From a bacterium (lineage in GTDB: Bacteria > Electryoneota > RPQS01), in assembly GCA_016703065.1 (NCBI GenBank), contig JADJCU010000001.1, positions 938,872 to 1,002,871 of the forward strand: a DNA stretch of 64,000 nt. The letters run 5' to 3'. Shown here piece after piece: positions 29,378 to 37,950 of the stretch (its first letter is position 1; each line of letters starts with the position of its first letter). The notes under the pieces were generated by a model that did no database searches, had not been told where the DNA came from, and saw nothing but the letters and a program-made list of their open reading frames with translations. The translations under genes and the position numbers were made by a program.

Positions 29378-30049
29378 ATGATCCTTCAGCACCGTTCCCA
29401 CCCTGTCGGCCTCCTGGCCACGCCGAATGCGATCGACGCCCTGTCAGAAATCCATGCCCTCCCCAACCCGCCGCTGGTTCCACTCAAGAACGAAGAGATT
29501 CACGTGCGCCGCTGTCGCCTGGCCGGTGATGCTGTTGACGGGCACTTCGGCTGCTTTCGCACAAGTGACCTCGAACACATATTGCAGCTCGCGCACGGCG
29601 CGCCCGCACTGATCGGGCACAATCGCTTCTCGATTGCCGTTGCGAGATTTTTCAGCGGCACCATCGAAACGCACCAAAATCACCGTTACATTGTGCCGAA
29701 TTTTTATTGGCCGAAGGCCCACAGCGGCGCGGAGGACTTTCGCGTGCTGCTCGATAGCGGCCTCATCACCGAAGCCTCCATCGCCTTCACCTTTGAAAAG
29801 CCGACCTGCTCGGTTTGCGGTCATGACATCCGCGACTGCGACCACGAGCCGGGAGTGATGTACGGTCAACAGCTCTGTCACTATTGGTACGACGGTGTGG
29901 ACAGGGTGCTCGAAGGCAGCTTCGTCTATCGCGGCAGCGAACCCGGCACCGGGATCCTCTCGGAAATGCGCGGCTCCCGCCGCAGCCTCAAGCACAAGCG
30001 CATGACGATGCGGCTGGGGGGCAAGGTGTACGAGGTGCTGCCTGCATAA
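29378..30049 (+). CDS. Orphan HK97-type prohead protease-like protein
   Basis: 223 residues, no signal peptide; GGAG lies about 10 bp before the ATG. The order of motifs matches phage prohead (capsid maturation) proteases: an N-terminal segment with 'GHNRFSIAVARFFSG' and a conserved-type His, then 'SGLITEASIAFTF' (compare the usual VSIGF, where Ser is the catalytic residue), a Zn-type insertion 'CSVCGHDIRDCDHEPG', and 'VLEGSFVYRGSEPGTGI', resembling the 'EVSLV..PANPGA' end motif. The protease normally frees the capsid from its scaffold. No capsid or scaffold gene is adjacent, and the portal-like gene is 15.7 kb away on the same strand. Family call is by motif pattern only. Confidence 0.55.
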   Translation: MILQHRSHPVGLLATPNAIDALSEIHALPNPPLVPLKNEEIHVRRCRLAGDAVDGHFGCFRTSDLEHILQLAHGAPALIGHNRFSIAVARFFSGTIETHQNHRYIVPNFYWPKAHSGAEDFRVLLDSGLITEASIAFTFEKPTCSVCGHDIRDCDHEPGVMYGQQLCHYWYDGVDRVLEGSFVYRGSEPGTGILSEMRGSRRSLKHKRMTMRLGGKVYEVLPA

Positions 30050-30085
30050 ACAAAGCGGGCCGGTCATATGACCGGCCCGCTTTGT
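30050..30085. terminator. Bidirectional terminator
   Basis: Perfect 36-base inverted repeat with a 16-bp stem (ACAAAGCGGGCCGGTC and complement) and ATAT loop, T-rich on both exits. It separates the convergent genes ending at 30049 and 30106. Confidence 0.85.
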
Positions 30086-30105
30086 TTTGAGATAACTCTC
30101 TTTGT

Positions 30106-32895
30106 TTAGTTCGCCGCAAGCGCCGGACAGACGGCCGGAGCGGCCACATTCTGAATCGTGGGAGCAGTCGTGGTGAGGATCGTGCAATCGGAGCAGAACG
30201 TGACATCAGCAACGTGATCCCACCCTAAACAACAGCTGGCTTCAGCGCAACTGGGGTCCGCGCGCGCAATGAAGGAGTCGTTGATGATCACTCGATGACC
30301 AAACCCTGCGGCAGCGGGCACGCGCCCCATCGTTGCAGGCTGGTCAAACCAACGGATCTTGCCTTTCAAGAGTTGCTTTTCATCCAGGTAGCCGCCGTTG
30401 TTATCTGAGCGATAATCGTCGTTGCCGTAGTTCGCTCCGCCATGTGGATAGTTGTTGCCGCCGTAGGTCTTATGCGACGTCAACGTGATGGGCGGAACAA
30501 GTGAGGCGAACGCGTTCGGTGGCGGACCTCCGGTGCACGCTACCAACTCGCTCGTGCGATCGCCTTTCGCATCCTGTCCCCAGTAACAAACTTCGGGGGT
30601 TTCGGCGATGAAGAACTTGAGTGTTATGACCACTTCAAAGGCAAATCCACATTCGAATTTGCCGTTCTTGCACGTTGTGACGGGTCCGAGCGGAATGTTT
30701 TTCTCTTTGCCGTAAACGCCGTCTGTGGTTCCCGCCGTGACAAGTTCCATTCCGTTACAGCAGCAGGCGATGGCGATACGCGGGATCTCGATATCCGGGA
30801 AATCGAATAGATAGGTGACTCCGCCATTCAGCAGCGGGTCTTCGGGAATTGTCGGCGATTCCGTAATCACGTGATCGAGGAAGATTGGCACAGGATTCAC
30901 AAGAATCATCGAGTCCATTCCGGGATACCACGGGAATGTCGCTTGACCGCCCGTGAACATGCCCGCTTGCGATGTTTCCCACAGCACGTCCGATAACGGA
31001 GACCAAACCCCTTGCACGCCAGTTGTATCAACCGTGAACAAACCTGTTCCGGGATTGTAGTCTGCGATGAAATTGGAATAGGTCACCGGAACTACCTCAA
31101 TCGTGTGCGTGACATCCGCATAGCCGCCGTTGATAAAGTTAACCCGCGCTGTCAGAGTATGCGGCCCGGGTGTAACATCCGTGAAATCCGCGGGAACTCC
31201 GATAACACTTGAAAGATTCCACGGGCTTGTAAGGTTTGACCCAAGCAAGACCCCGTCGTCGAAGAGGTCGAGCCAAATTTCATAGCTCGCCCATTGTTCA
31301 ATGTGCAGGAAGTCACTCAGCACAATCGTGTTTTCACCCGCAATGCGCGCCCCGTCCGGCGGCCACGCGATCATGGGCTGCGGAGTACTCAAAACGTCAT
31401 CGGCTATCGCTTGAACGGCGTAGAATCCAATCGAAGGCAAGCCGGAGATATCAATATCAAAGACACCGTCGGTGGTTGTCGTCAATATCTGATCGATTTC
31501 GGCTTCAGTCGGGCCATACAGAATCACCCATTGCGCGTCCTGCAAGATCCGGTCGTTATCCGCCGTAATGGTCGGATCCCATTGCAGGCGAATCATGCCG
31601 TTTCCGAGCGGTTGAATCGTGACCTCAATGGGTGATGTGGATTGCAGTGACAATTGTTCAAGCGTGATCGCCACTTCAGACGGCCCCGGCGCGAGTCCGT
31701 CCATGCAATCTCGTGCAATCAGTCGCGCTTCATACGAAGTGAACGGCTCAAGGTCAGAGATGACATGTGCACTGCCGAGTCCCCACATTGGCGCAGTCCT
31801 GAACACGGGGTAGATGCTTGCACCGAACGGAAAATCAACATACATAGATGTCAAGAAGCCGTCGGATGAATACTCAATGGCGTAATGGGTATCCGTGCCG
31901 TTCAGCGGATCCCACGGCAGATTAAATTGCAGCGTGTGCGACGCGGTAGCCGGGAAGAGAATTGGTGGCGGGGGGGGGACGGCGGGCAAGCAGCCGCTGC
32001 CAAAAAGTTCGATGCGCAACGGCGGACTGCCGTCACCTTGTACAATCCAGATTACGCCGTCAAAATCACCAACACTGGGAGGAGTGAATCCAATTTGCAT
32101 CGATGCGACTTCGCCGGGCAGGATGACCAATGGCGGAGGTGTCACGACGAAGAAGATGTCACTATACGTTCCGACAAATTCTATGCACGTCGGATTCGGG
32201 CCCGTGTTGCGGATGTTCAGATCGGCAAGCTGAGTTTGAAAGACGAACTGTTGATAAACGGTGTTGTTTAGCTCAACGGCTTCTTCAATCATGCCGCATA
32301 GAAGCGGTGCGTCAGGGCTGTTCGGTTGATTGGGCGTGCAGTTGTGAAAACGGCCCTCCGAGAAGAACTGCGTACACTCTTTCCAAGCGAGCGGATCGTT
32401 TGTCCACACCTGATTCTGATCGCGCTTCTCGACACTGTTCCCGGCATTTCCGATTGCGAGGTCGGGATACAGCGTCGTTAACGAGCCGTCAATCAGCTGC
32501 GCCGTCGGACCATTGCCATCGAACAGCGCCAAGTTATCTCCGCCGTCATTCAGCGCCCAACTTGCGTCAACCTCATTGCATACGACCACCGGAAACTCGG
32601 CTATCGGCTGCTTGCTGATGACGAGATAGCCATTTGGCGGGATGACCGTAAAGGGTGGAATGAGTAACGCGCCTTCGGTAGAAGGCGGCGGCCAGACTCC
32701 GCCATCGGTTAAGACCCAATTCGAAAGTGTGCGCGGGAAGGGTTGGGTGTTGTATAACTCAACCCACTCCACGTCTGTCACACTTGTGTCATCGTACATA
32801 ACTTCGTTGATCAATACGCTGCCCGGCTGAGCATAAATGCTGCGGACGCAAAGCGCCAGCAGCATTCCCAGAGCAAACCTCAAAAATGAGTTCAT
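30106..32895 (-). CDS. Secreted lamin-tail domain protein with FnIII/Ig-like domains
   Basis: About 929 residues from the ATG at 32895 (GGGGAG 6 bp upstream; the ATG at 32901 abuts the RBS). Signal peptide 'FLRFALGMLLALCVRSIYA', then a lamin-tail (LTD) domain (about 25-160: 'VLINEVMYDDTSVTDVEWVE', 'YNTQPFPRTLSNW', 'NGYLVISK', 'ALNDGGDNLALFD'). An Ig-like choice-of-anchor segment (190-300), FnIII-like segments (310-430) and further beta domains follow. The C-terminal 200 residues are Cys-containing ('CCCNG', 'CSDC'). LTD domains occur in exported bacterial proteins, often next to nucleases or adhesins; no nuclease motif is seen here. No sorting domain. Confidence 0.8.
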   Translation of the reverse strand: MNSFLRFALGMLLALCVRSIYAQPGSVLINEVMYDDTSVTDVEWVELYNTQPFPRTLSNWVLTDGGVWPPPSTEGALLIPPFTVIPPNGYLVISKQPIAEFPVVVCNEVDASWALNDGGDNLALFDGNGPTAQLIDGSLTTLYPDLAIGNAGNSVEKRDQNQVWTNDPLAWKECTQFFSEGRFHNCTPNQPNSPDAPLLCGMIEEAVELNNTVYQQFVFQTQLADLNIRNTGPNPTCIEFVGTYSDIFFVVTPPPLVILPGEVASMQIGFTPPSVGDFDGVIWIVQGDGSPPLRIELFGSGCLPAVPPPPPILFPATASHTLQFNLPWDPLNGTDTHYAIEYSSDGFLTSMYVDFPFGASIYPVFRTAPMWGLGSAHVISDLEPFTSYEARLIARDCMDGLAPGPSEVAITLEQLSLQSTSPIEVTIQPLGNGMIRLQWDPTITADNDRILQDAQWVILYGPTEAEIDQILTTTTDGVFDIDISGLPSIGFYAVQAIADDVLSTPQPMIAWPPDGARIAGENTIVLSDFLHIEQWASYEIWLDLFDDGVLLGSNLTSPWNLSSVIGVPADFTDVTPGPHTLTARVNFINGGYADVTHTIEVVPVTYSNFIADYNPGTGLFTVDTTGVQGVWSPLSDVLWETSQAGMFTGGQATFPWYPGMDSMILVNPVPIFLDHVITESPTIPEDPLLNGGVTYLFDFPDIEIPRIAIACCCNGMELVTAGTTDGVYGKEKNIPLGPVTTCKNGKFECGFAFEVVITLKFFIAETPEVCYWGQDAKGDRTSELVACTGGPPPNAFASLVPPITLTSHKTYGGNNYPHGGANYGNDDYRSDNNGGYLDEKQLLKGKIRWFDQPATMGRVPAAAGFGHRVIINDSFIARADPSCAEASCCLGWDHVADVTFCSDCTILTTTAPTIQNVAAPAVCPALAAN

Positions 32896-32934
32896 GGCCA
32901 TCTCCCCAATCTGTGACCGATTGTACTTGTATTC

Positions 32935-32963
32935 AATCTATCACAACCGTTGACATCTGTCAA
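32935..32963 (-). promoter_or_regulatory. Sigma70-like promoter for the lamin-tail gene
   Basis: Minus strand TTGACA, 17 bp spacer, TAGATT, about 40 bp upstream of the ATG at 32895. Confidence 0.75.
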
Positions 32964-33160
32964 CGAAAATACAGGATGCCGCGAAATTGGTTAGCGTGCC
33001 GGAACATGTGTAAGGGTTGGAAAAACAAATCACGTACCGAATGACGGGAGGAAACTGAGGCGGAGAGGGGGTAAAGAGAGGGATTGAACGCAGAACAGGG
33101 AGAATCGCTAAGCCTACAGATATGACAGACCAGACGAGTTCTGGACTCGTACATAAAGAA

Positions 33161-33499
33161 TTATTTCTTCCAACCGAACTTTTTAAAATCCACTTTGTCT
33201 TTTTCGTTGAACTCGACGCCTTCATGTTCGAGAATCTTGCGCTGAATTTTCGCTGCCATAGGATTGGAGCGAATCGAGATGTAGCCTTGCGCATTGATCA
33301 CGCGCTGCCATGGAACGGTTTCGACATCACCTTCACTCAATGCATGCAGCGCGTAGCCGACCATGCGAGCATGCCGCTCCAGACCGGCGACGCGCGCCAC
33401 TTGCCCGTAGCTTGCAACTCTGCCGCGCGGAATCTTCTTCACCACGGCGTAAATTCGCCGATAAAGACTGTCCGGTACGTCGGCTGATTTAGACGTCAT
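33161..33499 (-). CDS. Alkyltransferase-like (ATL) DNA-base-damage protein
   Basis: 112 residues. It matches the C-terminal DNA-binding domain of O6-alkylguanine-DNA alkyltransferase: 'IPRGRVASYGQVARVAGL', 'ARMVGYALHAL', 'PWQRVINAQGYIS'. The catalytic PCHR Cys is replaced by Trp64 (PWQRV), the signature of ATL proteins, which bind alkylated guanine without transferring the alkyl group and hand the lesion to nucleotide excision repair. Length is typical of ATLs. Its start overlaps the end of the hypothetical gene upstream (33489-34382) by 11 bp, so the two are probably co-transcribed. Confidence 0.85.
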   Translation of the reverse strand: MTSKSADVPDSLYRRIYAVVKKIPRGRVASYGQVARVAGLERHARMVGYALHALSEGDVETVPWQRVINAQGYISIRSNPMAAKIQRKILEHEGVEFNEKDKVDFKKFGWKK

Positions 33500-34382
33500 A
33501 GTTCAGCAGCTTGTAAATCATAAGCGCGCGAATCGTCAGCTCACGGTCGCGTGCATTTTTTTCGAGCGGATAGTACCAGCCGAGCGAGGCCGGAAAGTCC
33601 TCCTGCTCAAAGTGCCATTGGCCGTCCGCGTCCTGCGCGACTTCCAACTCATCATAGAGCCATTGCAGATGCTCGACGTCGCCGATAATCCCCGCCCGCG
33701 CGCCGAGGTCAAGGTCATGCAGCATGCGCACGGGTTCGGCGAGATAAACCTGTTTATCAGGAATCACCAACCGGGTCGCTTCGGGCAGGAGTGGCACAGC
33801 AAGCTGCTCCACGGCCTGCAGCAAGCGAGTCAACAGCGCGCGCTTGGATAACATGCGCTCCGCAGGACAGCGCCACCAGACCATCGCGGAGTACGCTGCG
33901 GATGTAGGCGGCCCCTGCTTCGTCGACAGCCAGTGCTCCCACTCCAGCGTGATCAGTTCAAGATAGGTTTCGAGCAGCGGATGAGTCCCGCGTGTGGCAC
34001 GAGCCAGGACGTGAAGACACGCGTCGCGCACGAGCCGCCGCTCCTGCTCCGGAAACTCCCACGTCACGTTGTCCTGCGCGAGCGTCGGAAGCACGACATA
34101 CTCCAGGACCTTAACTACTGTGGGATGTTCTTCAACGCCTGCTTCGCAAAGCCAGAGCGTCGTGGCCACGGTCTGCGACAGCCGGTCACCGAAGGAGCCG
34201 TTAGCAAGTTGACCGTCCATTAGTTCCTGAATGCGCGGCTCTTTCACGAGCGCGGCCTGCGCTGACGCGGTTTCTATCCAACTCTCATCGCGGCCCAACA
34301 CGTCGCGCAAAATGCGATAACGCAGAATCGGACCGCTATCCTGATAGAGCTGTTGAAATGAGGGGGGCAGGTCAGGAATCAC
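33489..34382 (-). CDS. Hypothetical all-helical cytosolic protein
   Basis: 297 residues with no signal peptide or membrane segment. Predicted mostly helical, with 'PILRYRILRDVLGRDESW', 'IQELMDGQLANGSFGDRLSQ', 'DGQWHFEQED' and 'ASLGWYYPLEKNARDRELTI'. The 'G.W/G.F' spacing recalls alpha/alpha-toroid (prenyltransferase/squalene-cyclase-like) folds common in uncharacterised proteins. No catalytic motif is recognised. It overlaps the ATL gene downstream by 11 bp, which suggests one transcript but not a shared role. Confidence 0.65.
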   Translation of the reverse strand: MIPDLPPSFQQLYQDSGPILRYRILRDVLGRDESWIETASAQAALVKEPRIQELMDGQLANGSFGDRLSQTVATTLWLCEAGVEEHPTVVKVLEYVVLPTLAQDNVTWEFPEQERRLVRDACLHVLARATRGTHPLLETYLELITLEWEHWLSTKQGPPTSAAYSAMVWWRCPAERMLSKRALLTRLLQAVEQLAVPLLPEATRLVIPDKQVYLAEPVRMLHDLDLGARAGIIGDVEHLQWLYDELEVAQDADGQWHFEQEDFPASLGWYYPLEKNARDRELTIRALMIYKLLNYDV

Positions 34383-34470
34383 AACGGGAGCTTGGAAGGA
34401 TGAAACTGGAATATCGAAATGACGAGCAGATAATGCTCAAAGGGAATATGCTAAGGACATTTTGAAAAAG

Positions 34471-34499
34471 CAAACGGGGCCGCATTGCGCGGCCCCGTT
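34471..34499 (-). terminator. Rho-independent terminator of the repeat gene at 34524
   Basis: Stem AACGGGGCCGC / GCGGCCCCGTT (34473-34499), then TTGC TTTTTC on the minus strand. Confidence 0.75.
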
Positions 34500-34523
34500 G
34501 ATTGTTTGTGAACGGTTTACGAG

Positions 34524-37094
34524 CTACTCTTCGCGGCGCATCGGAAGCACTCGCGCAGGTTCAATAGCAGTCGGCACCACGTCACACGGCTCATGCGTGT
34601 ATTCACAGTACGACAGCACGTAGTATATCCAGATCTCGTTCGTTCCGTCGTTCACAATCACGCCGTCATGCACGAAGAACGTGTCGAGCGTGGTGGCGAC
34701 ATACGTGACCGGAGTCGGAATTAACACACTATTGTTGTCGCTCGTGCGATAGACGCGGTATTCGGTCGCTCCCGGTACCGGAGGCCAACGCAAGGTGACG
34801 TCCGTGATCGGATCGTCCGGGTTCAATGAATCCGGATAGCTGATGACCAGACTGTCGGGCGCTTCGCAAACCGTCGGTTCACATGCCGAGCAGACTGCGG
34901 CCAACACATAGTCCCAACATTCAACGGCCTGAAATCCTGTCGGTTTGAACTCCGCAAAGTAGATACCGGCCGGGAGGCACATCGAGATGCACTGCGCGCC
35001 CTGACAACCTGCTATGAACTCGCAGTCCACGAGATCGCGCTGATCGCACGGGTCAGTGCCCGGTCCGCGAACATAAAGGCTCAGGTACCCGTCGAACTCA
35101 CTGCTGACGCAGAGTCGCACCTGCGAGGGCTGCGGGACCAGCAGACGATACCAATCCGTGTCCACATATCCGCCTAAGAACGCGATGCTCGTGCCGCAAT
35201 AGACCTGTCCGCAGCCGAGTGGCAGAAAGAGCTGTTCATCGGCGGCGCAGCCGCCGTTGGTCGTATCGACTAAAGACGGACAGGGTTCGTTTTCCAGCAG
35301 CGCGCCCTGCGGACAGGTCACTTCGCACGGAGCAGGGCAGGCGCAGGATTGACAGGCGATCAGCACGATGTACGGTCCTTGCGTCGCCAGTTCGCCATAG
35401 ATTCGCAGCATGTAGAAGCCCGGTTCGAGACAGTCCGTTGTGATGCGGGCGTCCTCACCGGCACCGCTGTTAAAATCCTGATAGAGAAGCGTTCCGCAGT
35501 CAGCGCTCCACAACTCTCCAGCAGGATTCAGGCCGTGACCAAACGGATAATAACCGCCTGTGTCGTTTCCAAGAATGTCGATGTACAATTCACGGCAGCC
35601 ATCGGTGATTTGAATCACGTACCAATCCTGATCCGGCGCGACCACGCTCACGATTTCACCGCACACGTTGTCACCGCAACGGAGGATCGGATTGAACGTG
35701 CCGCACTGGTTGTTGATCGGTTCAATGTCCTGATTCGGATACGGGCAGGTATCGCACGGGCACGGTGAACACGAGGTTGCAATGACGTACGGGCCGAAGT
35801 TCGTGGCTTGTGGCTCGGCGGCAACGTGCAGCCTATAGATGCCCGGCTCAAGGCAAAGCGAGTCAATACGTGCATCCTCTCCGACACCGCTATTGTCGTC
35901 AAAGGCAACGAAGTTGCACCCGATGAATTCATAGAGGGTGACGCGCGGGTTCAACCCTTGTCCAAACGGGAACTGACCGGGGGTGTCATTACCGAAAACG
36001 TCAATCGTGACATTCTGGCACGTGTTGAAGATCTCGAAATAGTAGTAGTCGTTCGCACCCAATTCCTGATAGCCGCACACGGTATCACCACACAAGATGA
36101 CACCGCCGCCGCCGGAGCAGACGTTGTTCGGTTCGATGTCCTCGCTCGGCCACGGACAGGCGCATTCACACGGTGTGCACCACACCCACAGCTCGTAGGG
36201 TCCGATGCTCCCTTCGTGTTCGACGAGAACATTGTAGCTGCCAGCCGGCAGGCAGAGCGAGTCAAGCAGCGCGTCCAGACCGATCCCGCCGTCAGAGTCT
36301 TGCGCCAGCATCGTCAGACAGTCCGCGCTCCAGAGGGAGACTTTCGGATTCAAACCAAGGCCGAATGGATAGTGGCCGGGTGTGTCGTTGCCGTACACCG
36401 CAATGCGAATGTCCGCACAGGGGAATTGCGTGAAGTTCAAGCGATACCAATCGCGGTCGGCGGTCATACTGATCTCGCCGCACAACGAATCACCGCAGGT
36501 GATGTTCGGAGTATTCGGACCGCAGTTGTTGTTGACGGGTTCGATGTCCCGGTTGCCCAAAGTGCACGTATCCTGAGCGCATGGCGTCTCGGGGCACTGC
36601 TCGCCTTGCAAGACGTTGAAGAGATAGTTGCCCGCATTCGGTGCCGCGCCGCCGTCGACGACCACGAAGTAGAGCACATTGGCCTGCAGGGTCACGCCCG
36701 CGCAGCAGGCGTCGTCACCGCAGACGTTGTCGCTGCAGCAGACCAGCACTCCGCCAGCACTCGGACAGCCGCGCCAGATCGTGAGTGCACTGTTGTAGGC
36801 CGAGCCGCACAGCGAAAAGGACAGGATTGCCGTCACCGGCGGCGTGATCGAATAGACGACGTCCGGCGCGGCACTGTTGCTGTTACACGGCACCGGGTAA
36901 TCGTTGATATGGCCCAGGGTGGTGCCGGTGTCGCAAAATGGAATCGACGTAATCGCTACTGCGGTGGCGCAAGTTTCTCCACCCTGATCGAGGGGATTGA
37001 TGGGATTGCGGCCGTCTGTTTCGTTTGCCGCCCACAAAGGGACCGCGCAAACAAGACAAAGCAGGGCCAACCAAACGGTTCTACATCGGATCAT
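34524..37094 (-). CDS. Secreted PPC-like repeat protein, Cys-rich
   Basis: About 856 residues from the ATG at 37094 (GGGAG upstream; signal peptide 'VWLALLCLVCAVPLWA'). An 'NPLDQGGETCATA' start matches the 'NPLDQG' boundary of the proteins at 76-7966. A PPC-like domain (about 30-160) is followed by three close copies of a 120-residue module ('DIEP.NN.CG', 'CGD..CGE', 'DWY', 'GNDTPG..PFG.GLNP', 'D....G.DA.(L/I)DSLCL..G.Y'), a further Cys-rich PPC-like domain, and an FnIII-like C-terminus ('ATEYRVYRTSDNNS'). No sorting domain. Likely extracellular; ligand unknown. Confidence 0.8.
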   Translation of the reverse strand: MIRCRTVWLALLCLVCAVPLWAANETDGRNPINPLDQGGETCATAVAITSIPFCDTGTTLGHINDYPVPCNSNSAAPDVVYSITPPVTAILSFSLCGSAYNSALTIWRGCPSAGGVLVCCSDNVCGDDACCAGVTLQANVLYFVVVDGGAAPNAGNYLFNVLQGEQCPETPCAQDTCTLGNRDIEPVNNNCGPNTPNITCGDSLCGEISMTADRDWYRLNFTQFPCADIRIAVYGNDTPGHYPFGLGLNPKVSLWSADCLTMLAQDSDGGIGLDALLDSLCLPAGSYNVLVEHEGSIGPYELWVWCTPCECACPWPSEDIEPNNVCSGGGGVILCGDTVCGYQELGANDYYYFEIFNTCQNVTIDVFGNDTPGQFPFGQGLNPRVTLYEFIGCNFVAFDDNSGVGEDARIDSLCLEPGIYRLHVAAEPQATNFGPYVIATSCSPCPCDTCPYPNQDIEPINNQCGTFNPILRCGDNVCGEIVSVVAPDQDWYVIQITDGCRELYIDILGNDTGGYYPFGHGLNPAGELWSADCGTLLYQDFNSGAGEDARITTDCLEPGFYMLRIYGELATQGPYIVLIACQSCACPAPCEVTCPQGALLENEPCPSLVDTTNGGCAADEQLFLPLGCGQVYCGTSIAFLGGYVDTDWYRLLVPQPSQVRLCVSSEFDGYLSLYVRGPGTDPCDQRDLVDCEFIAGCQGAQCISMCLPAGIYFAEFKPTGFQAVECWDYVLAAVCSACEPTVCEAPDSLVISYPDSLNPDDPITDVTLRWPPVPGATEYRVYRTSDNNSVLIPTPVTYVATTLDTFFVHDGVIVNDGTNEIWIYYVLSYCEYTHEPCDVVPTAIEPARVLPMRREE

Positions 37095-37156
37095 GTTGTT
37101 TTCTCCCGGTTTAATCACAATTAGTCACCAGTGCTCACGTAGCTATGCTATACCAT

Positions 37157-37193
37157 ATAATAAAACAGCTTGCACCAGAGGTGCAAGCTGTTT
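37157..37193 (-). promoter_or_regulatory. Promoter overlapped by a perfect inverted repeat
   Basis: Minus strand TTGCAC (37181-37186), 18 bp spacer, TATTAT (37157-37162), serving the gene starting at 37094. A perfect inverted repeat (AAACAGCTTGCACC, 3-base loop, complement; 37163-37193) covers the -35 and spacer. It could be an operator, or a terminator (minus-strand TTTTATT follows) with no obvious gene to terminate. Confidence 0.5.
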
Positions 37194-37457
37194 CGGAGTA
37201 GGACAAAATTTGGACCGGTCAGTCGGGAATAGAGACTGCTGGTTTCGGACCAGGAGTTGGGGGGTTCCATAGCGTAGGCCGGGATCATTAACCTCTTGAC
37301 TGCTACTACTCGAGTGAAGAATTATCTGTCACAATAGGGCAAAACAGACTCATCGAAGCAACGAATATGCTGGTTTGGGTACATAACTAGCCTGTTAGAT
37401 GCGTGGCGCGCTGTTTGCGCATTAAACTGCTGAAAACACTGAGATTAGGACTATGTT
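37194..37457. other. Gene-free stretch with one strong hairpin
   Basis: No open frame or tRNA is recognised. An imperfect hairpin (ACCGG-CAGTC / GACTGCTGGT, about 37213-37243) is the only clear structure. A weak plus-strand promoter-like pair (TTGACT around 37297) may serve the 37458 gene. A structured RNA is possible but unsupported. Confidence 0.3.
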
Positions 37458-37850
37458 ATGTCAGACAATGCATCGGCTGTTACCTGCCGGGCCTGTGCGC
37501 GAGAATGGGTGACCATAGAGGAATTCGTACAGGATGAAGAGATCAAGACCGAAGGCTTCCTCCCGGACTTCGCTCGGCCCGAGCAAAGCAGCTTTTTGCT
37601 TCGCCATGTCACCGACACATGCAAAGCGATGATGCAGCTGAAGGCTCGACTTTTCTCGCACCTTCGTTCCGGTCCGACGTATGATCAACTTCTCTTGCTG
37701 TCTGATACGTGCGAAGGGAAGTGTCTTGACTACCGGAACCTTGAACCATGCGGGGCGAAGTGCGCGATGGCGTGGACACGGGACGTGTTGCAGTGTCTAA
37801 GAACTCACACCCTGTTGTACGAGAAGAGCGCGAGCGCGTCGGCCTCCTAA
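37458..37850 (+). CDS. Small Cys-containing hypothetical protein
   Basis: 130 residues, cytosolic. Nine cysteines include 'CRAC' near the N-terminus and 'CEGKC', 'CGAKC' in the C-terminal half, suggesting metal binding or disulfides. The centre is helical ('SFLLRHVTDTCKAMMQLKARLF'). It ends in a short Ser/Ala tail (SASASAS). A good hairpin terminator follows, which supports expression. I do not recognise the family. Confidence 0.55.
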   Translation: MSDNASAVTCRACAREWVTIEEFVQDEEIKTEGFLPDFARPEQSSFLLRHVTDTCKAMMQLKARLFSHLRSGPTYDQLLLLSDTCEGKCLDYRNLEPCGAKCAMAWTRDVLQCLRTHTLLYEKSASASAS

Positions 37851-37882
37851 GGACAACGAACCAGAATGTGCCGATAAATTGC

Positions 37883-37911
37883 AAACAGCCGCACGGGGGG
37901 TGCGGCTGTTT
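37883..37911. terminator. Terminator between convergent genes
   Basis: Perfect 12-bp stem AAACAGCCGCAC / GTGCGGCTGTTT with a G-only loop (37895-37899). It lies between the genes ending at 37850 (+) and 37951 (-). Confidence 0.8.
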
Positions 37912-37950
37912 ACATTGGGGCGGTATGTGCCGCCGCAAATTCTTAAGTTC

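Noticed and set aside
35808..37124. A 438-codon plus-strand open frame
   Set aside because: Antisense to the clear secreted repeat protein at 34524-37094; no family features.
37200..37300. A tRNA in the gene-free stretch
   Set aside because: The GGTTTCGGACC-like word suggested a T arm, but no acceptor stem or anticodon arm could be fitted on either strand.
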